DNA of 13,957 nucleotides, taken from NCBI GenBank assembly GCA_964549595.1, contig CAZJWK010000074.1, forward strand, positions 1 through 13,957. The letters are read 5' to 3'. The notes under the pieces are model-generated. The model saw nothing but the letters and a program-made list of their open reading frames with translations, was not told where the DNA came from and did no database searches. Positions 6,687 to 13,863 of this stretch are shown piece after piece. Source of the stretch: CAZQQN01 sp964549595 (GTDB taxonomy: Bacteria > Bacteroidota > Bacteroidia > CAILMK01 > CAYYUA01). How positions within the stretch are numbered: position 1 is the stretch's first letter; every line of letters starts with the position of its first letter. The translations under genes and the position numbers were made by a program.

Positions 6687-8186
6687 TTATAGGGACTTCC
6701 GCAGTCTGGCTACCTGGATTCCTAATTGCTCACGGTATTTAGCAACGGTTCTACGTGCCACATTGTATCCTTTATCATTAAGAATCTTGGTAAGTTTTTC
6801 ATCCGTGAGGGGTTTTTTCTTGTCCTCATTTTCAACGAGGTCACTTAGAATTTGTTTGACCTCCCTGTTGGAAACTTCCTCTCCCTTGTCAGTTTGTATG
6901 CCTTCGGAGAAGAATTCCTTGAGGGAAAATATTCCGAAATCGGTTTCTACGTATTTACTGTTGGCAACACGGGATACTGTCGAAATGTCCATATCGATGC
7001 GGTCAGCGATGTCTTTCAAAACCATCGGCTTAAGCTTGGAAAAATCTCCGGTCAGGAAAAATTCCCTTTGAAAATCCACAATGGTTTGCATGGTGAGCAG
7101 CAAGGTGTGTTGCCGTTGTTTAACGGCATCAATAAACCATTTGGCACTGTCCAGCTTTTGCTTAATGTACTGGACTTGTTCCTTCATGTTTTTGTCTTTC
7201 TTCTTGGATTCTTTAAAGCCCTGAAGGGTCTCTTTGTAACTGGGATTGATCTTTAAGCTGGGGGCATTCTTGGAGTTAAGCGATACCTGGAGCTCTCCAT
7301 TGTTATTGGTCACAATAAAATCCGGAGTGACATATTGCGCTTTCCCTGCATTCAAGCTTTCACCGGGTTTAGGATTCAAGTGGGTGATAATTTCCATTAC
7401 TTCCCTTAAGCGATCCCGACTTATTTTCAGGCTATTGAGCAATTTGTCATAATGTTTGTTAGCCAGCTCTTTCATGTGGTTCTTGACAATCTTACCGGCT
7501 AACTTTACCTCTGGTGAATCCTCTTTTTTATTCAACTGGAGCAACAAACATTCCTGTAAATCACGGGCTCCCACCCCGGCTGGTTCAAAGGTTTGAATGA
7601 TGCTTAAGATTTTATTAAGTTCTTCCTCAGAGGTGTCAATGTTGTTGAGGAATTTCAGGTCATAGACGATATTTTTCATGGGCCTGCGGAGGTAACCATC
7701 TTCTTCTAACATGCCTATGAGATGAAGGCCCAGGTTTTCTGAGCGATCATCCAGGCCCATGGCTTTAAGTTGCTGTTCCAGGGATTCATACAGGCTTTGA
7801 GAATTAGTGATCGGGACTTCCTTCTCCTCTTCGTTAGGATCATTAGGCATATAGTCATCGTAGCTGCCCTCATCCTGGGAAAGGTATTCACTAATGTCTA
7901 CCTCTTCGTAAGGCTCTTGTTCGATGGGAAATTCCTCTTCTGCTTCATCGGTTTCCGTAGCTTCAGCTTCCGATTTTTCATTTGAAAAACCCTCGGCTTC
8001 AAAAGCCTCTTCAGCATTTTCTTGTTTGCCCTCTTCTTGTTCTTCCTCAAGGGCTGGATTTTCGTCTAATTCTTCTTCAAGCCGTTGCTCAAATTCTGCA
8101 CTATTTAACTGTAATAGCTGTATGAACTGAATTTGCTGGGGCGATAATTTTTGGAGTAATTTTTGGTTGAGCCCTTGTTTTAACAT
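6687..8186 (-). CDS. rpoN: RNA polymerase sigma-54 factor RpoN
   Basis: A 499-residue sigma-54, a normal length. This alternative sigma factor directs core RNA polymerase to -24/-12 promoters and needs ATP-dependent enhancer-binding activators to open DNA. Region I is the Gln/Leu-rich N-terminus (about 1-48, with LSPQQIQFIQLLQLNSAEFEQRL). Region II is a long acidic linker (about 45-125), dominated by Glu. The core-binding region follows, with FEPAGVGARDLQECLL at 200-215. A helix-turn-helix lies at about 388-427 (LKDIADRIDMDISTVSRVANSKYV...). The RpoN box is ARRTVAKYREQLGI at 477-490, which reads the -24 element. The ATG at 8186 is confirmed by the conserved N-terminus. It is head to head with asnS (97 bp between starts) and followed at 27 bp by the PAP2-like gene. 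No sigma-54 activator gene or clear -24/-12 promoter was seen in the window. Confidence 0.97.
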   Translation of the reverse strand: MLKQGLNQKLLQKLSPQQIQFIQLLQLNSAEFEQRLEEELDENPALEEEQEEGKQENAEEAFEAEGFSNEKSEAEATETDEAEEEFPIEQEPYEEVDISEYLSQDEGSYDDYMPNDPNEEEKEVPITNSQSLYESLEQQLKAMGLDDRSENLGLHLIGMLEEDGYLRRPMKNIVYDLKFLNNIDTSEEELNKILSIIQTFEPAGVGARDLQECLLLQLNKKEDSPEVKLAGKIVKNHMKELANKHYDKLLNSLKISRDRLREVMEIITHLNPKPGESLNAGKAQYVTPDFIVTNNNGELQVSLNSKNAPSLKINPSYKETLQGFKESKKKDKNMKEQVQYIKQKLDSAKWFIDAVKQRQHTLLLTMQTIVDFQREFFLTGDFSKLKPMVLKDIADRIDMDISTVSRVANSKYVETDFGIFSLKEFFSEGIQTDKGEEVSNREVKQILSDLVENEDKKKPLTDEKLTKILNDKGYNVARRTVAKYREQLGIQVARLRKSL

Positions 8187-8205
8187 CTTTGTGCCACTAT
8201 TTTTG
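8175..8205 (+). promoter_or_regulatory. Candidate asnS promoter
   Basis: TATTTTTG at 8198-8205 matches TAnnTTTG, and TTG at 8175-8177 lies 20 nt upstream, the usual Bacteroidota spacing. The -33 element falls in the first codons of rpoN on the other strand. Initiation near 8210 would give asnS a leader of roughly 70 nt. Function is inferred from consensus match and spacing. Confidence 0.5.
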
Positions 8206-8253
8206 CTTCACTAACTTATTGAATAGCCGAACTTATTAAAGGCATAAGGTAAC

Positions 8254-8282
8254 CAAATTGTAAGAAAAAACCATTCCAACAA
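8254..8282 (-). promoter_or_regulatory. rpoN: Weak candidate rpoN promoter
   Basis: On the minus strand, TACAATTTG (8254-8262) resembles TAnnTTTG with one extra base inside, and TTG (8280-8282) lies 17 nt upstream. Initiation near 8248 would give about 60 nt of leader. The match is imperfect, so confidence is low. Confidence 0.25.
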
Positions 8283-8283
8283 T

Positions 8284-9819
8284 ATGAAGCTTCGTAAAAA
8301 TACCGTCAACCTGGCAGATCTCGAGCATTATGAAGGACAGCAAGTAGCAGTAAACGGATGGATAGCTAACAAACGCAGCAGTAAGGTCGTTGCATTTCTG
8401 ATTGCCAGGGATGGTACCGGCTTTGCCCAATGCGTTGTAGGGCGGGAAGAGGCTGGTGAAGCACTCTATGACCAGGCTAAGCGCATTAATCTGGAAAGCT
8501 CTGTCTGCATTGAGGGGAAAGTGGTAAAGGATGAAAAACAAATTGGGGGCTACGAAATCCATGTGAATCATTTTTCCATTTACCAGGAAGCAGAAGAATA
8601 CCCTCTGGGTAAAAAGGAACATGGAGTGGATTTTTTGATGGATCATCGCCATCTTTGGCTGCGTTCAACCCGTCAATGGTCTGTCATGCGTATTCGGAAC
8701 CAAATCATCCATTCCATTCACCAATTTTTCCAGGAAAGGGGGTTTGCTAAGATGGACTCTCCGATTTTTACAGGCAATGCTGCGGAAGGCACTACCGACC
8801 TCTTCGAAACCGAGTTTTTTGAAGAACCGGCTTATCTGGCACAAACAGGTCAGCTTTATGGGGAAGCCATGGCTATGGCAATGGGTAAAATTTATACGTT
8901 TGGTCCCACTTTCCGCGCTGAAAAATCCAAAACGCGAAGACACCTCTCAGAATTCTGGATGATAGAGCCGGAAATGGCTTTTTATGATTTGGAAATGACA
9001 ATGGACCTTGTAGAGGATTTCATTCGGACAGTTGTGAACGGTGTTTTGGAAAATTGCCAATTTGAGCTTGAGCAACTCGGTCGAAACGTAGAGGCGCTCC
9101 GAAAGGTGCAGAATCCGTTTCCGCGCCTGACCTACGAGGAAGCCGTTAAAATCTTAAGGGGGGAGCAGGAAGTCAAGGGACAGAACGCCTTAACCATGAT
9201 TGAGGAAGATTTACAAAATACACGGGAGCGTAAAAAAGAGGTTGAGGCGGAAATTGAAGAGAAAGAGGGCCAACTGAATGCAGGAGGGCTTAAGAAAGGA
9301 AAAGAAAATTACCTTCAGGAAAAAGTACAGGCCCTAAAACTGGAGCTAAGAGATCTCGAGGAAAATGAGCGTAATTTTCCTCATTGGCTGGAATCAGCAA
9401 GAAACTTTCAATTTGGCGAAGATTTCGGGGGTTCTGATGAAACCGTGCTTACCCGGCTTTTTGAAACCCCCGTTCAGGTTTATAATTGGCCCAAGGACAT
9501 TAAAGCATTTTACATGAAAGAGGTGGAGGACCAGCCGGATTTTGTAAAAGGGGTTGATGTGTTGGCACCGGAAGGCTATGGGGAAATTGTCGGAGGTTCT
9601 GAGCGAGAAGATGATAAAGACAAACTCATTGCGTCTATCAAAAGGCATAATTTACCCGTGGATGCCTTTGAATGGTATATCGATTTAAGGCGTTATGGCT
9701 CTGTTCCTCATTCAGGCTTTGGTTTGGGACTGGCCAGATTTGTTACCTGGATATGCCAGTTGAGGCACGTAAGGGAATCCATTCCTTTCCCGAGAATGAT
9801 GGGAAGGTTGTTCCCATAA
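8284..9819 (+). CDS. asnS: Asparagine--tRNA ligase (AsnRS) with coiled-coil insertion
   Basis: A 511-residue class IIb aminoacyl-tRNA synthetase that charges tRNA(Asn) with asparagine using ATP in the cytoplasm. An OB-fold anticodon-binding domain covers about 18-103 (VAVNGWIANKRSSKVVAFLIARDG). The catalytic domain follows, with motif 1 around 132-162, motif 2 FRAEKSKTRRHLSEFWMIEPE at 210-230 and motif 3 GFGLGLARFV at 478-487. TGQLYGE at 188-194 and the C-terminal PFPRMMGRLFP are typical of AsnRS rather than AspRS. It is longer than the roughly 465 residues of the E. coli enzyme. The excess lies mainly in a charged, coiled-coil-like insertion (about 295-365) between motifs 2 and 3. The ATG at 8284 agrees with the family N-terminus. 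It is divergent from rpoN and convergent with the small coiled-coil gene (44 bp between stops). It is essential in organisms without the transamidation route. Confidence 0.97.
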   Translation: MKLRKNTVNLADLEHYEGQQVAVNGWIANKRSSKVVAFLIARDGTGFAQCVVGREEAGEALYDQAKRINLESSVCIEGKVVKDEKQIGGYEIHVNHFSIYQEAEEYPLGKKEHGVDFLMDHRHLWLRSTRQWSVMRIRNQIIHSIHQFFQERGFAKMDSPIFTGNAAEGTTDLFETEFFEEPAYLAQTGQLYGEAMAMAMGKIYTFGPTFRAEKSKTRRHLSEFWMIEPEMAFYDLEMTMDLVEDFIRTVVNGVLENCQFELEQLGRNVEALRKVQNPFPRLTYEEAVKILRGEQEVKGQNALTMIEEDLQNTRERKKEVEAEIEEKEGQLNAGGLKKGKENYLQEKVQALKLELRDLEENERNFPHWLESARNFQFGEDFGGSDETVLTRLFETPVQVYNWPKDIKAFYMKEVEDQPDFVKGVDVLAPEGYGEIVGGSEREDDKDKLIASIKRHNLPVDAFEWYIDLRRYGSVPHSGFGLGLARFVTWICQLRHVRESIPFPRMMGRLFP

Positions 9820-9863
9820 ATTTTATCAAAATAGCCCTTTATACGGCAAATCATTAGGCTTGC

Positions 9864-10247
9864 TTACAAGGCTTCCTCGCAAAGCTGGAATATTTCGTGT
9901 TTGAGCTCCCTTAGTTCCGCTTTGAAGGCCCTTACTTGATGTCGTGTATCCTGGTGATCACTCACCCCCTGGGATTTTGCCCACTTAAAATGTCCTTTCG
10001 ATTGATCCCGAATGAATGCCTCATGGGAGTGGATCTGCTCCTTTAATTGTTTTAGAAGGGTTTTTTTATGATAGGCACGGTTTTCTAATTCCCCGGCAGC
10101 CTTCTTCAGCGATTCACTGGTCTCCTTTTTCTGTACTTTTTGGGTTAAAGTTTCCAGGAAATCCAGCTCCCTTTCCCAATGGCTGATGTCATATAACCAC
10201 TCCTGGTGTTCCGAGTGCATTTCCTGGATGTAATTGGAGTCGGCCAT
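9864..10247 (-). CDS. Small His-rich coiled-coil protein of unknown function
   Basis: I do not recognise a family. The 127-residue product is predicted cytoplasmic: no signal peptide and no membrane segment. It is almost wholly helical and charged, with heptad-like Leu/Ile spacing in two stretches (about 15-80 and 102-126) joined by a short Gly/Ser/Asp/His linker (about 92-101). It has ten histidines and three tryptophans (W17, W24, W89), high for its size. A well-formed TTTG/TAnnTTTG promoter ends only 10 bp before its ATG, which supports it being a real, separately expressed gene. It lies 69 bp downstream of the EEP gene on the same strand, so read-through from that operon is possible. It converges with asnS. 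Metal binding or a role as a small structural or regulatory protein would be speculation. Confidence 0.8.
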   Translation of the reverse strand: MADSNYIQEMHSEHQEWLYDISHWERELDFLETLTQKVQKKETSESLKKAAGELENRAYHKKTLLKQLKEQIHSHEAFIRDQSKGHFKWAKSQGVSDHQDTRHQVRAFKAELRELKHEIFQLCEEAL

Positions 10248-10257
10248 GATTTTTTAA

Positions 10258-10290
10258 CAAAAATAATCAATCGACTTTCCTAAAGCCAAA
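10258..10290 (-). promoter_or_regulatory. Bacteroidota-type promoter for the small coiled-coil gene
   Basis: On the minus strand a full TTTG (10287-10290) is followed after 21 nt by TATTTTTG (10258-10265), an exact match to TAnnTTTG. This is the best two-element promoter in the window. Initiation would fall near 10252-10254, leaving only about 5-7 nt before the ATG at 10247, which implies a very short or absent 5' leader. Confidence 0.6.
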
Positions 10291-10316
10291 GGCGCAGGAA
10301 AAATCCCATTAAAGGG

Positions 10317-11387
10317 TTATTGCTCGTCCTTTTTTTCCTTTGGTATGAGGTCAAGGTAAACCGGCAAATGGTCACTAAAACCATCTTTATAACGGGGTCC
10401 CACAAATGTTCGGTGAGGCTTTTTTCCGGGATATTTACTATCCGGTTTCAGCAAAAAGTCCGCCCTGTAAACATGGGCATTTTCCGGGTTTGTGCAAAAA
10501 CCGGATTGGCAGGAAAGCATGGCACCGGACACAATGAACTGGTCAAAGGTATTCCACTTATATTTGTATTTATAGGTGCCTTTTTCTTTAGTCTCGGAGA
10601 GGTTATACATAAGGTTGAACAAAGCAGGGTTTTTTCTATTGTTTTTTTCGGGTTTGAGTGCTTTTAAGGCTTTTTTCAGGCTTTTATTTTCTGGCTCATC
10701 ATTGAAATCTCCTGTAATAATAACTTTAGCTTTGGGTTTTTGGCTAAAAATGCTGTCCACTTTTGTCCTTAAAATCCTGGCCGCCCGCATTCTTTTGGGG
10801 TCGGTTTCTGCTTTTCCGCCATAACGTGAAGGCCAGTGATTGACAAACACGTGTAAAGTGTCTTTACCTTCCGCTATTCCCTTGGCATAGAGAATATCCC
10901 TCGTGGCGGAATGTTCATCCTTTTTAAAGTCAACCTTTATGAATTGCGTATCCAATGGTTCAAAGAGACTTTCCCGGTATAGCAATGCCACGTCAATGCC
11001 CCGCCAATCAGGAGAGGATTTATGAAGAATTTGATAATCAAATTCGGAAAGCGGGGAATAAACCAGTAAATCTTTCAATACCCTTCGGTTCTCAATTTCC
11101 GCGAGTCCGACCAATGCAGGTACCTTCCATTGGCCAGCCGCAATGATGGTTTTGGCTATGCGGGTTTGTTTCTCCTTGTAGCGGTAAAAACCCCAACGGT
11201 TAGGTCCGGATGGTGTGAACTCTTCATCCTTTTTTTGAGGATTATCAAGGGTATCAAAGTAGTTTTCCACGTTATAAAAGACCAAGCGAAAGCTGTTCCT
11301 CGGGGATTCACTTTGCGCCGAGACATGGCCCAATAAAAAAATCAGAAGGGCTGTAAGGAAGCCGTTTTTAATGAGGTTTGGCTTCAT
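10317..11387 (-). CDS. Secreted endonuclease/exonuclease/phosphatase (EEP) family protein
   Basis: A 356-residue exported enzyme of the Mg2+-dependent EEP (DNase I/exonuclease III/inositol phosphatase) superfamily. Signal peptide: hydrophobic 9-20, likely cleavage after VSA24 before Gln25. Family motifs in order: FYNVEN with N39, GLAEIEN with catalytic-site E97, GIDVALLY with D132, NHWPSR with N183 and H184, GDFND with D227 and N229, and C-terminal SDHLPVYLDL with D339 and the general-base H340. All expected catalytic positions are intact. No C-terminal T9SS sorting domain is present, so it should be periplasmic or exported by another route. Its ATG is 9 bp downstream of the subtilase stop codon, a tight operon. 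Substrate cannot be read from sequence; extracellular or periplasmic nuclease or phosphodiesterase activity is most likely, with lipid or sugar-phosphate substrates as alternatives. Confidence 0.92.
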   Translation of the reverse strand: MKPNLIKNGFLTALLIFLLGHVSAQSESPRNSFRLVFYNVENYFDTLDNPQKKDEEFTPSGPNRWGFYRYKEKQTRIAKTIIAAGQWKVPALVGLAEIENRRVLKDLLVYSPLSEFDYQILHKSSPDWRGIDVALLYRESLFEPLDTQFIKVDFKKDEHSATRDILYAKGIAEGKDTLHVFVNHWPSRYGGKAETDPKRMRAARILRTKVDSIFSQKPKAKVIITGDFNDEPENKSLKKALKALKPEKNNRKNPALFNLMYNLSETKEKGTYKYKYKWNTFDQFIVSGAMLSCQSGFCTNPENAHVYRADFLLKPDSKYPGKKPHRTFVGPRYKDGFSDHLPVYLDLIPKEKKDEQ

Positions 11388-11396
11388 GGGTTAAAA

Positions 11397-12965
11397 TTAA
11401 TGCTTTGTAATAATAACCTTTTGCTTAATTTTTACCCGGTCATTTTTAAGGGTGACAAAATAGGCACCGGATTTTAAGCTTTGGGTTTTCAGGATTTTTG
11501 CTTGAGCAGAACCTTTTAAGAAATCATCTTTTTGAATGACTTTTTGCCCGACACTATTCACGATGGTTAAGGATAAAGGCGATTGAATTTCCCTTTTCAC
11601 ATGAATTCGAATGTTCTTACTTGCAGGGTTGGGATAAAGTTTTACACCACTTGGGTCTTTTAACGGCGTCCTTGCTGATATACTTTTTAAGCTATTGTAA
11701 GCGTTTATTCGACCTGCCCCCAATTTACCCTGGTAACTGGGGTTTTTGCCGCTAATATCCTCGGCACCGTTAGTGATTTTATTCTTTACTTCCTGGTTGG
11801 TCAAACCGGTATCTTCAGATTTTAAGAGGCCGGCCAAACCACTGACCAATGGAGCCGACATGGAGGTGCCCGATAATTTGCCATAGTCACTTGTCGATTG
11901 GGCCAAACAACTTTTTATACTGCTGCCTGGTGCCATGACCGTAATCCAATTTCCATAGTTGGAGTATCCTGCTTTCTTGTCATTTTGATCGGTTGCGCCA
12001 ATGGCCATGACCTGCCTGTAGCCGGCAGGGTAGAATTTTTCATCCGTATCGGAATTCCCTGCCGAGGCTATACAAGCAATGTTTCTGGCTTTTGCGGTTT
12101 CAAAAATGTTGCTTCCTGTTACAGTCATGTTGGGGCCGCCCCAGGACATATTGATGATATCAGCGTTGTTTTGAATGGCATAATAAACCCCGTCATAGGC
12201 ATTGTAAAGGACATTGCCATCCGAGGTGTCAGGGGAGCACTTTACGGCCATTATCTGGCAATCATAACCTAAGCCTGCTATGCCATCCCCGTTATTGGTT
12301 TTTGCAGATGCAATACCAGCCACATGCGTGCCGTGACCAAAACTGTTCGGCGCATTTGCAGGGGGATTGGGATTGCCATTATCATCTGCTACATCATAAC
12401 CATGCACATCATTTTCATAGCCATTCAGGTCTCCATCGCCACCGCTTCTGGATTCTCCTTTATTGGTCCACATGTTTTGTAAAAGGTCTTCGTGGTCTGT
12501 CAATACCGCATTGTCTACCACCCCGATTACAATTTCGTCAGAGCCTTTTGAAAGGTCCCAGGCTTTTTTAGCATCCACTTTATCCAGGTTGTATTGGGCC
12601 GGGTCATAATCATTAGGGGTAAAACCTGTTCTGTAATGAAGGGGGACTTTTTCTGCGTATTGCACAAAATTTAAGCTTTCCAGTGTAGAGATGACATTGT
12701 TTGGGTTGTATTTGTTATCATCGAAGATCAGTTGGAAAGTACTGTCTAACCTTTGGTTAAGGCCTTTAAAAGGCCGCCACACTTTTTTAACCCCAAATTG
12801 GGTTTGAATGTTTTTAGGAACCGGATTGGAATCCAGGGGTTGGCTATATTTGCCATTTAATTTCATGTACAAATGCCCATCCCGGAACGTACTGTCGTCC
12901 TGCCCATTTAATGTTACACTGATCAATAAAAATAAAAAGGGAAAAATTAGTAACTTTTTTTTCAT
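11397..12965 (-). CDS. Subtilisin-like S8 serine peptidase with type A T9SS sorting domain
   Basis: A 522-residue secreted protease. The ATG at 12965 is chosen because it opens directly into a signal peptide (MKKKLLIFPFLFLLISVTLNG); a TTG 48 bp upstream would bury it. An N-terminal prodomain-like segment (about 22-125) precedes the S8 catalytic domain (about 128-430). The triad is complete: D151 in GVVDNAV (DNA rather than the common DTG), H211 in GHGTHVAGIAS, S368 in GTSMSAPLVSG, with oxyanion Asn N304 in SAGN. The C-terminal domain (about 438-522) starts KLYPNPASKNIRI and ends KVIITKH, a type A type IX secretion sorting domain, normally removed on export and often replaced by a surface anchor. 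It is the first gene of an operon with the EEP enzyme. Extracellular protein degradation is the likely role. Confidence 0.95.
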   Translation of the reverse strand: MKKKLLIFPFLFLLISVTLNGQDDSTFRDGHLYMKLNGKYSQPLDSNPVPKNIQTQFGVKKVWRPFKGLNQRLDSTFQLIFDDNKYNPNNVISTLESLNFVQYAEKVPLHYRTGFTPNDYDPAQYNLDKVDAKKAWDLSKGSDEIVIGVVDNAVLTDHEDLLQNMWTNKGESRSGGDGDLNGYENDVHGYDVADDNGNPNPPANAPNSFGHGTHVAGIASAKTNNGDGIAGLGYDCQIMAVKCSPDTSDGNVLYNAYDGVYYAIQNNADIINMSWGGPNMTVTGSNIFETAKARNIACIASAGNSDTDEKFYPAGYRQVMAIGATDQNDKKAGYSNYGNWITVMAPGSSIKSCLAQSTSDYGKLSGTSMSAPLVSGLAGLLKSEDTGLTNQEVKNKITNGAEDISGKNPSYQGKLGAGRINAYNSLKSISARTPLKDPSGVKLYPNPASKNIRIHVKREIQSPLSLTIVNSVGQKVIQKDDFLKGSAQAKILKTQSLKSGAYFVTLKNDRVKIKQKVIITKH

Positions 12966-13143
12966 AAATGGCTTAAATTTAAGAATGAAACGATAGGTAC
13001 CACAGTTAGTCAATATTTCTGTGATTTAATGATGCTTTTATTTTAGAAAAAGGTTGCATGAACCATCTTTATAAAAGCCAAGTTAACTAAGTGATTTGGA
13101 ATTGCAAACTTTGTCATTTTAAACTTTCTTGCCCAAAATTTTT
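12966..13143. promoter_or_regulatory. Divergent promoter region between subtilase and DUF434 gene
   Basis: These 178 bp must hold both promoters, but no exact TAnnTTTG is present in either direction. For the rightward gene, TTTG (13095-13098) and TAAACTTTC (13120-13128) with 21 nt between are a weak candidate. A 12-bp perfect palindrome CTTAAATTTAAG (12972-12983) lies in the subtilase leader 6 bp before its ATG. A short inverted repeat CACAG/CTGTG (13001-13005, 13019-13023) is also present. All are low-significance signals in AT-rich DNA. Confidence 0.3.
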
Positions 13144-13863
13144 ATGCCCCATAAACAAAAACACCGAGGCCCGAGGCCTAACGATGAAAAGTTATTCAAT
13201 AAGCAAACCCAGTGGATTTTAAAGGAAGCTGTTAAGGATTACGATTTTTTGCTTACAAGGGGCTATTCTGAAGATGCCATTTTCAAATTGGTAGGGGATC
13301 GTTATCAGCTAAGGAAACGCCAGCGATATGCTGTAATGCGCTGTGCTTGTGGTGATCAGTCCTTAGCTCATCGAAACAAAACCCGTCTCGAAACGACCGA
13401 AGGGATCAGTCAGCCGGTCTTGATCGATGGATTCAATCTGATTATCACCATTGAGAGTGCTTTGTCAGGGGGCTTTATTTTTGAAGGACGGGATGGTTGT
13501 TTCAGGGATTTATCCAGTATTCATGCCTCTTATAAAAGGGTGGAAGAAACATGGCCTTCTTTGGCGTTAATAGGAAAATACCTGGAAAACCACACGAATC
13601 AAAGGATTATTTGGTACTTGGATGAACCGGTTTCCAACAGCGGTCGCCTCAAACAATACCTCTTGGAATTGGCCGGGGAAAAAGGTTGGAATTGGGAAGT
13701 CGAGCTGAAAAAAAGCCCTGATTTTGCGCTAAAGCAAAGGGAGAATCCTATTGTAAGCACTGACGGTTTCGTACTTGACCAATGCCAATCCTGGTTAAAC
13801 CTGGGAAGATGGATAATAGAAAATTGCATTCCCCAGAGCCGGATTTTTTCGTTGAAACCTTGA
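13144..13863 (+). CDS. DUF434/DUF5616-type protein of unknown function
   Basis: A 239-residue soluble protein without signal peptide. The ATG at 13144 is preferred to a TTG 15 bp upstream. Two regions match, from memory, the pattern of COG2454 proteins of bacteria and archaea. The DUF434 part (about 16-72) has the signature DFLLTRGYSEDAIFKLVGDRYQL and RQRYAVMR. The DUF5616 part (about 90-235) has PVLIDGFNLIITIESALSGG, DGCFRDLSS, IIWYLDEPVSNSG and IVSTDGFVLDQC. No biochemical function is established for this pair to my knowledge. The spread of acidic residues at strand ends (D95 with N98, E104, D160, D207, D212) recalls PIN/NYN-type metal-dependent nucleases, an inference from motif layout only. 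Cys67 and Cys69 form a CxC after the N-terminal domain. It is transcribed divergently from the subtilase gene, and the window ends 94 bp downstream without a clear neighbour. Confidence 0.8.
   Translation: MPHKQKHRGPRPNDEKLFNKQTQWILKEAVKDYDFLLTRGYSEDAIFKLVGDRYQLRKRQRYAVMRCACGDQSLAHRNKTRLETTEGISQPVLIDGFNLIITIESALSGGFIFEGRDGCFRDLSSIHASYKRVEETWPSLALIGKYLENHTNQRIIWYLDEPVSNSGRLKQYLLELAGEKGWNWEVELKKSPDFALKQRENPIVSTDGFVLDQCQSWLNLGRWIIENCIPQSRIFSLKP

Noticed and set aside
7142..7165. TGGCAC followed by TTGC as a sigma-54 -24/-12 promoter
   Set aside because: The spacing between GG and GC is wrong, and the site is inside rpoN coding sequence. No other convincing -24/-12 site was noticed.
7924..8130. 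Serine-rich open frame opposite the rpoN acidic linker
   Set aside because: It is the mirror of GAA/GAG-rich codons of region II; the rpoN frame has full family conservation.
8236..8652. Open frame antisense to the asnS 5' half
   Set aside because: Overlaps a well-conserved AsnRS and the divergent promoter region, with no recognisable domain.
10294..10318. Short stem CCC/GGG then a T-run after the EEP stop (minus strand) as intrinsic terminator
   Set aside because: Only three base pairs with a 6-nt loop; too weak to call.
11898..12272. Open frame antisense to the subtilase catalytic domain
   Set aside because: The subtilase frame carries the complete triad; this frame has no recognisable motif.
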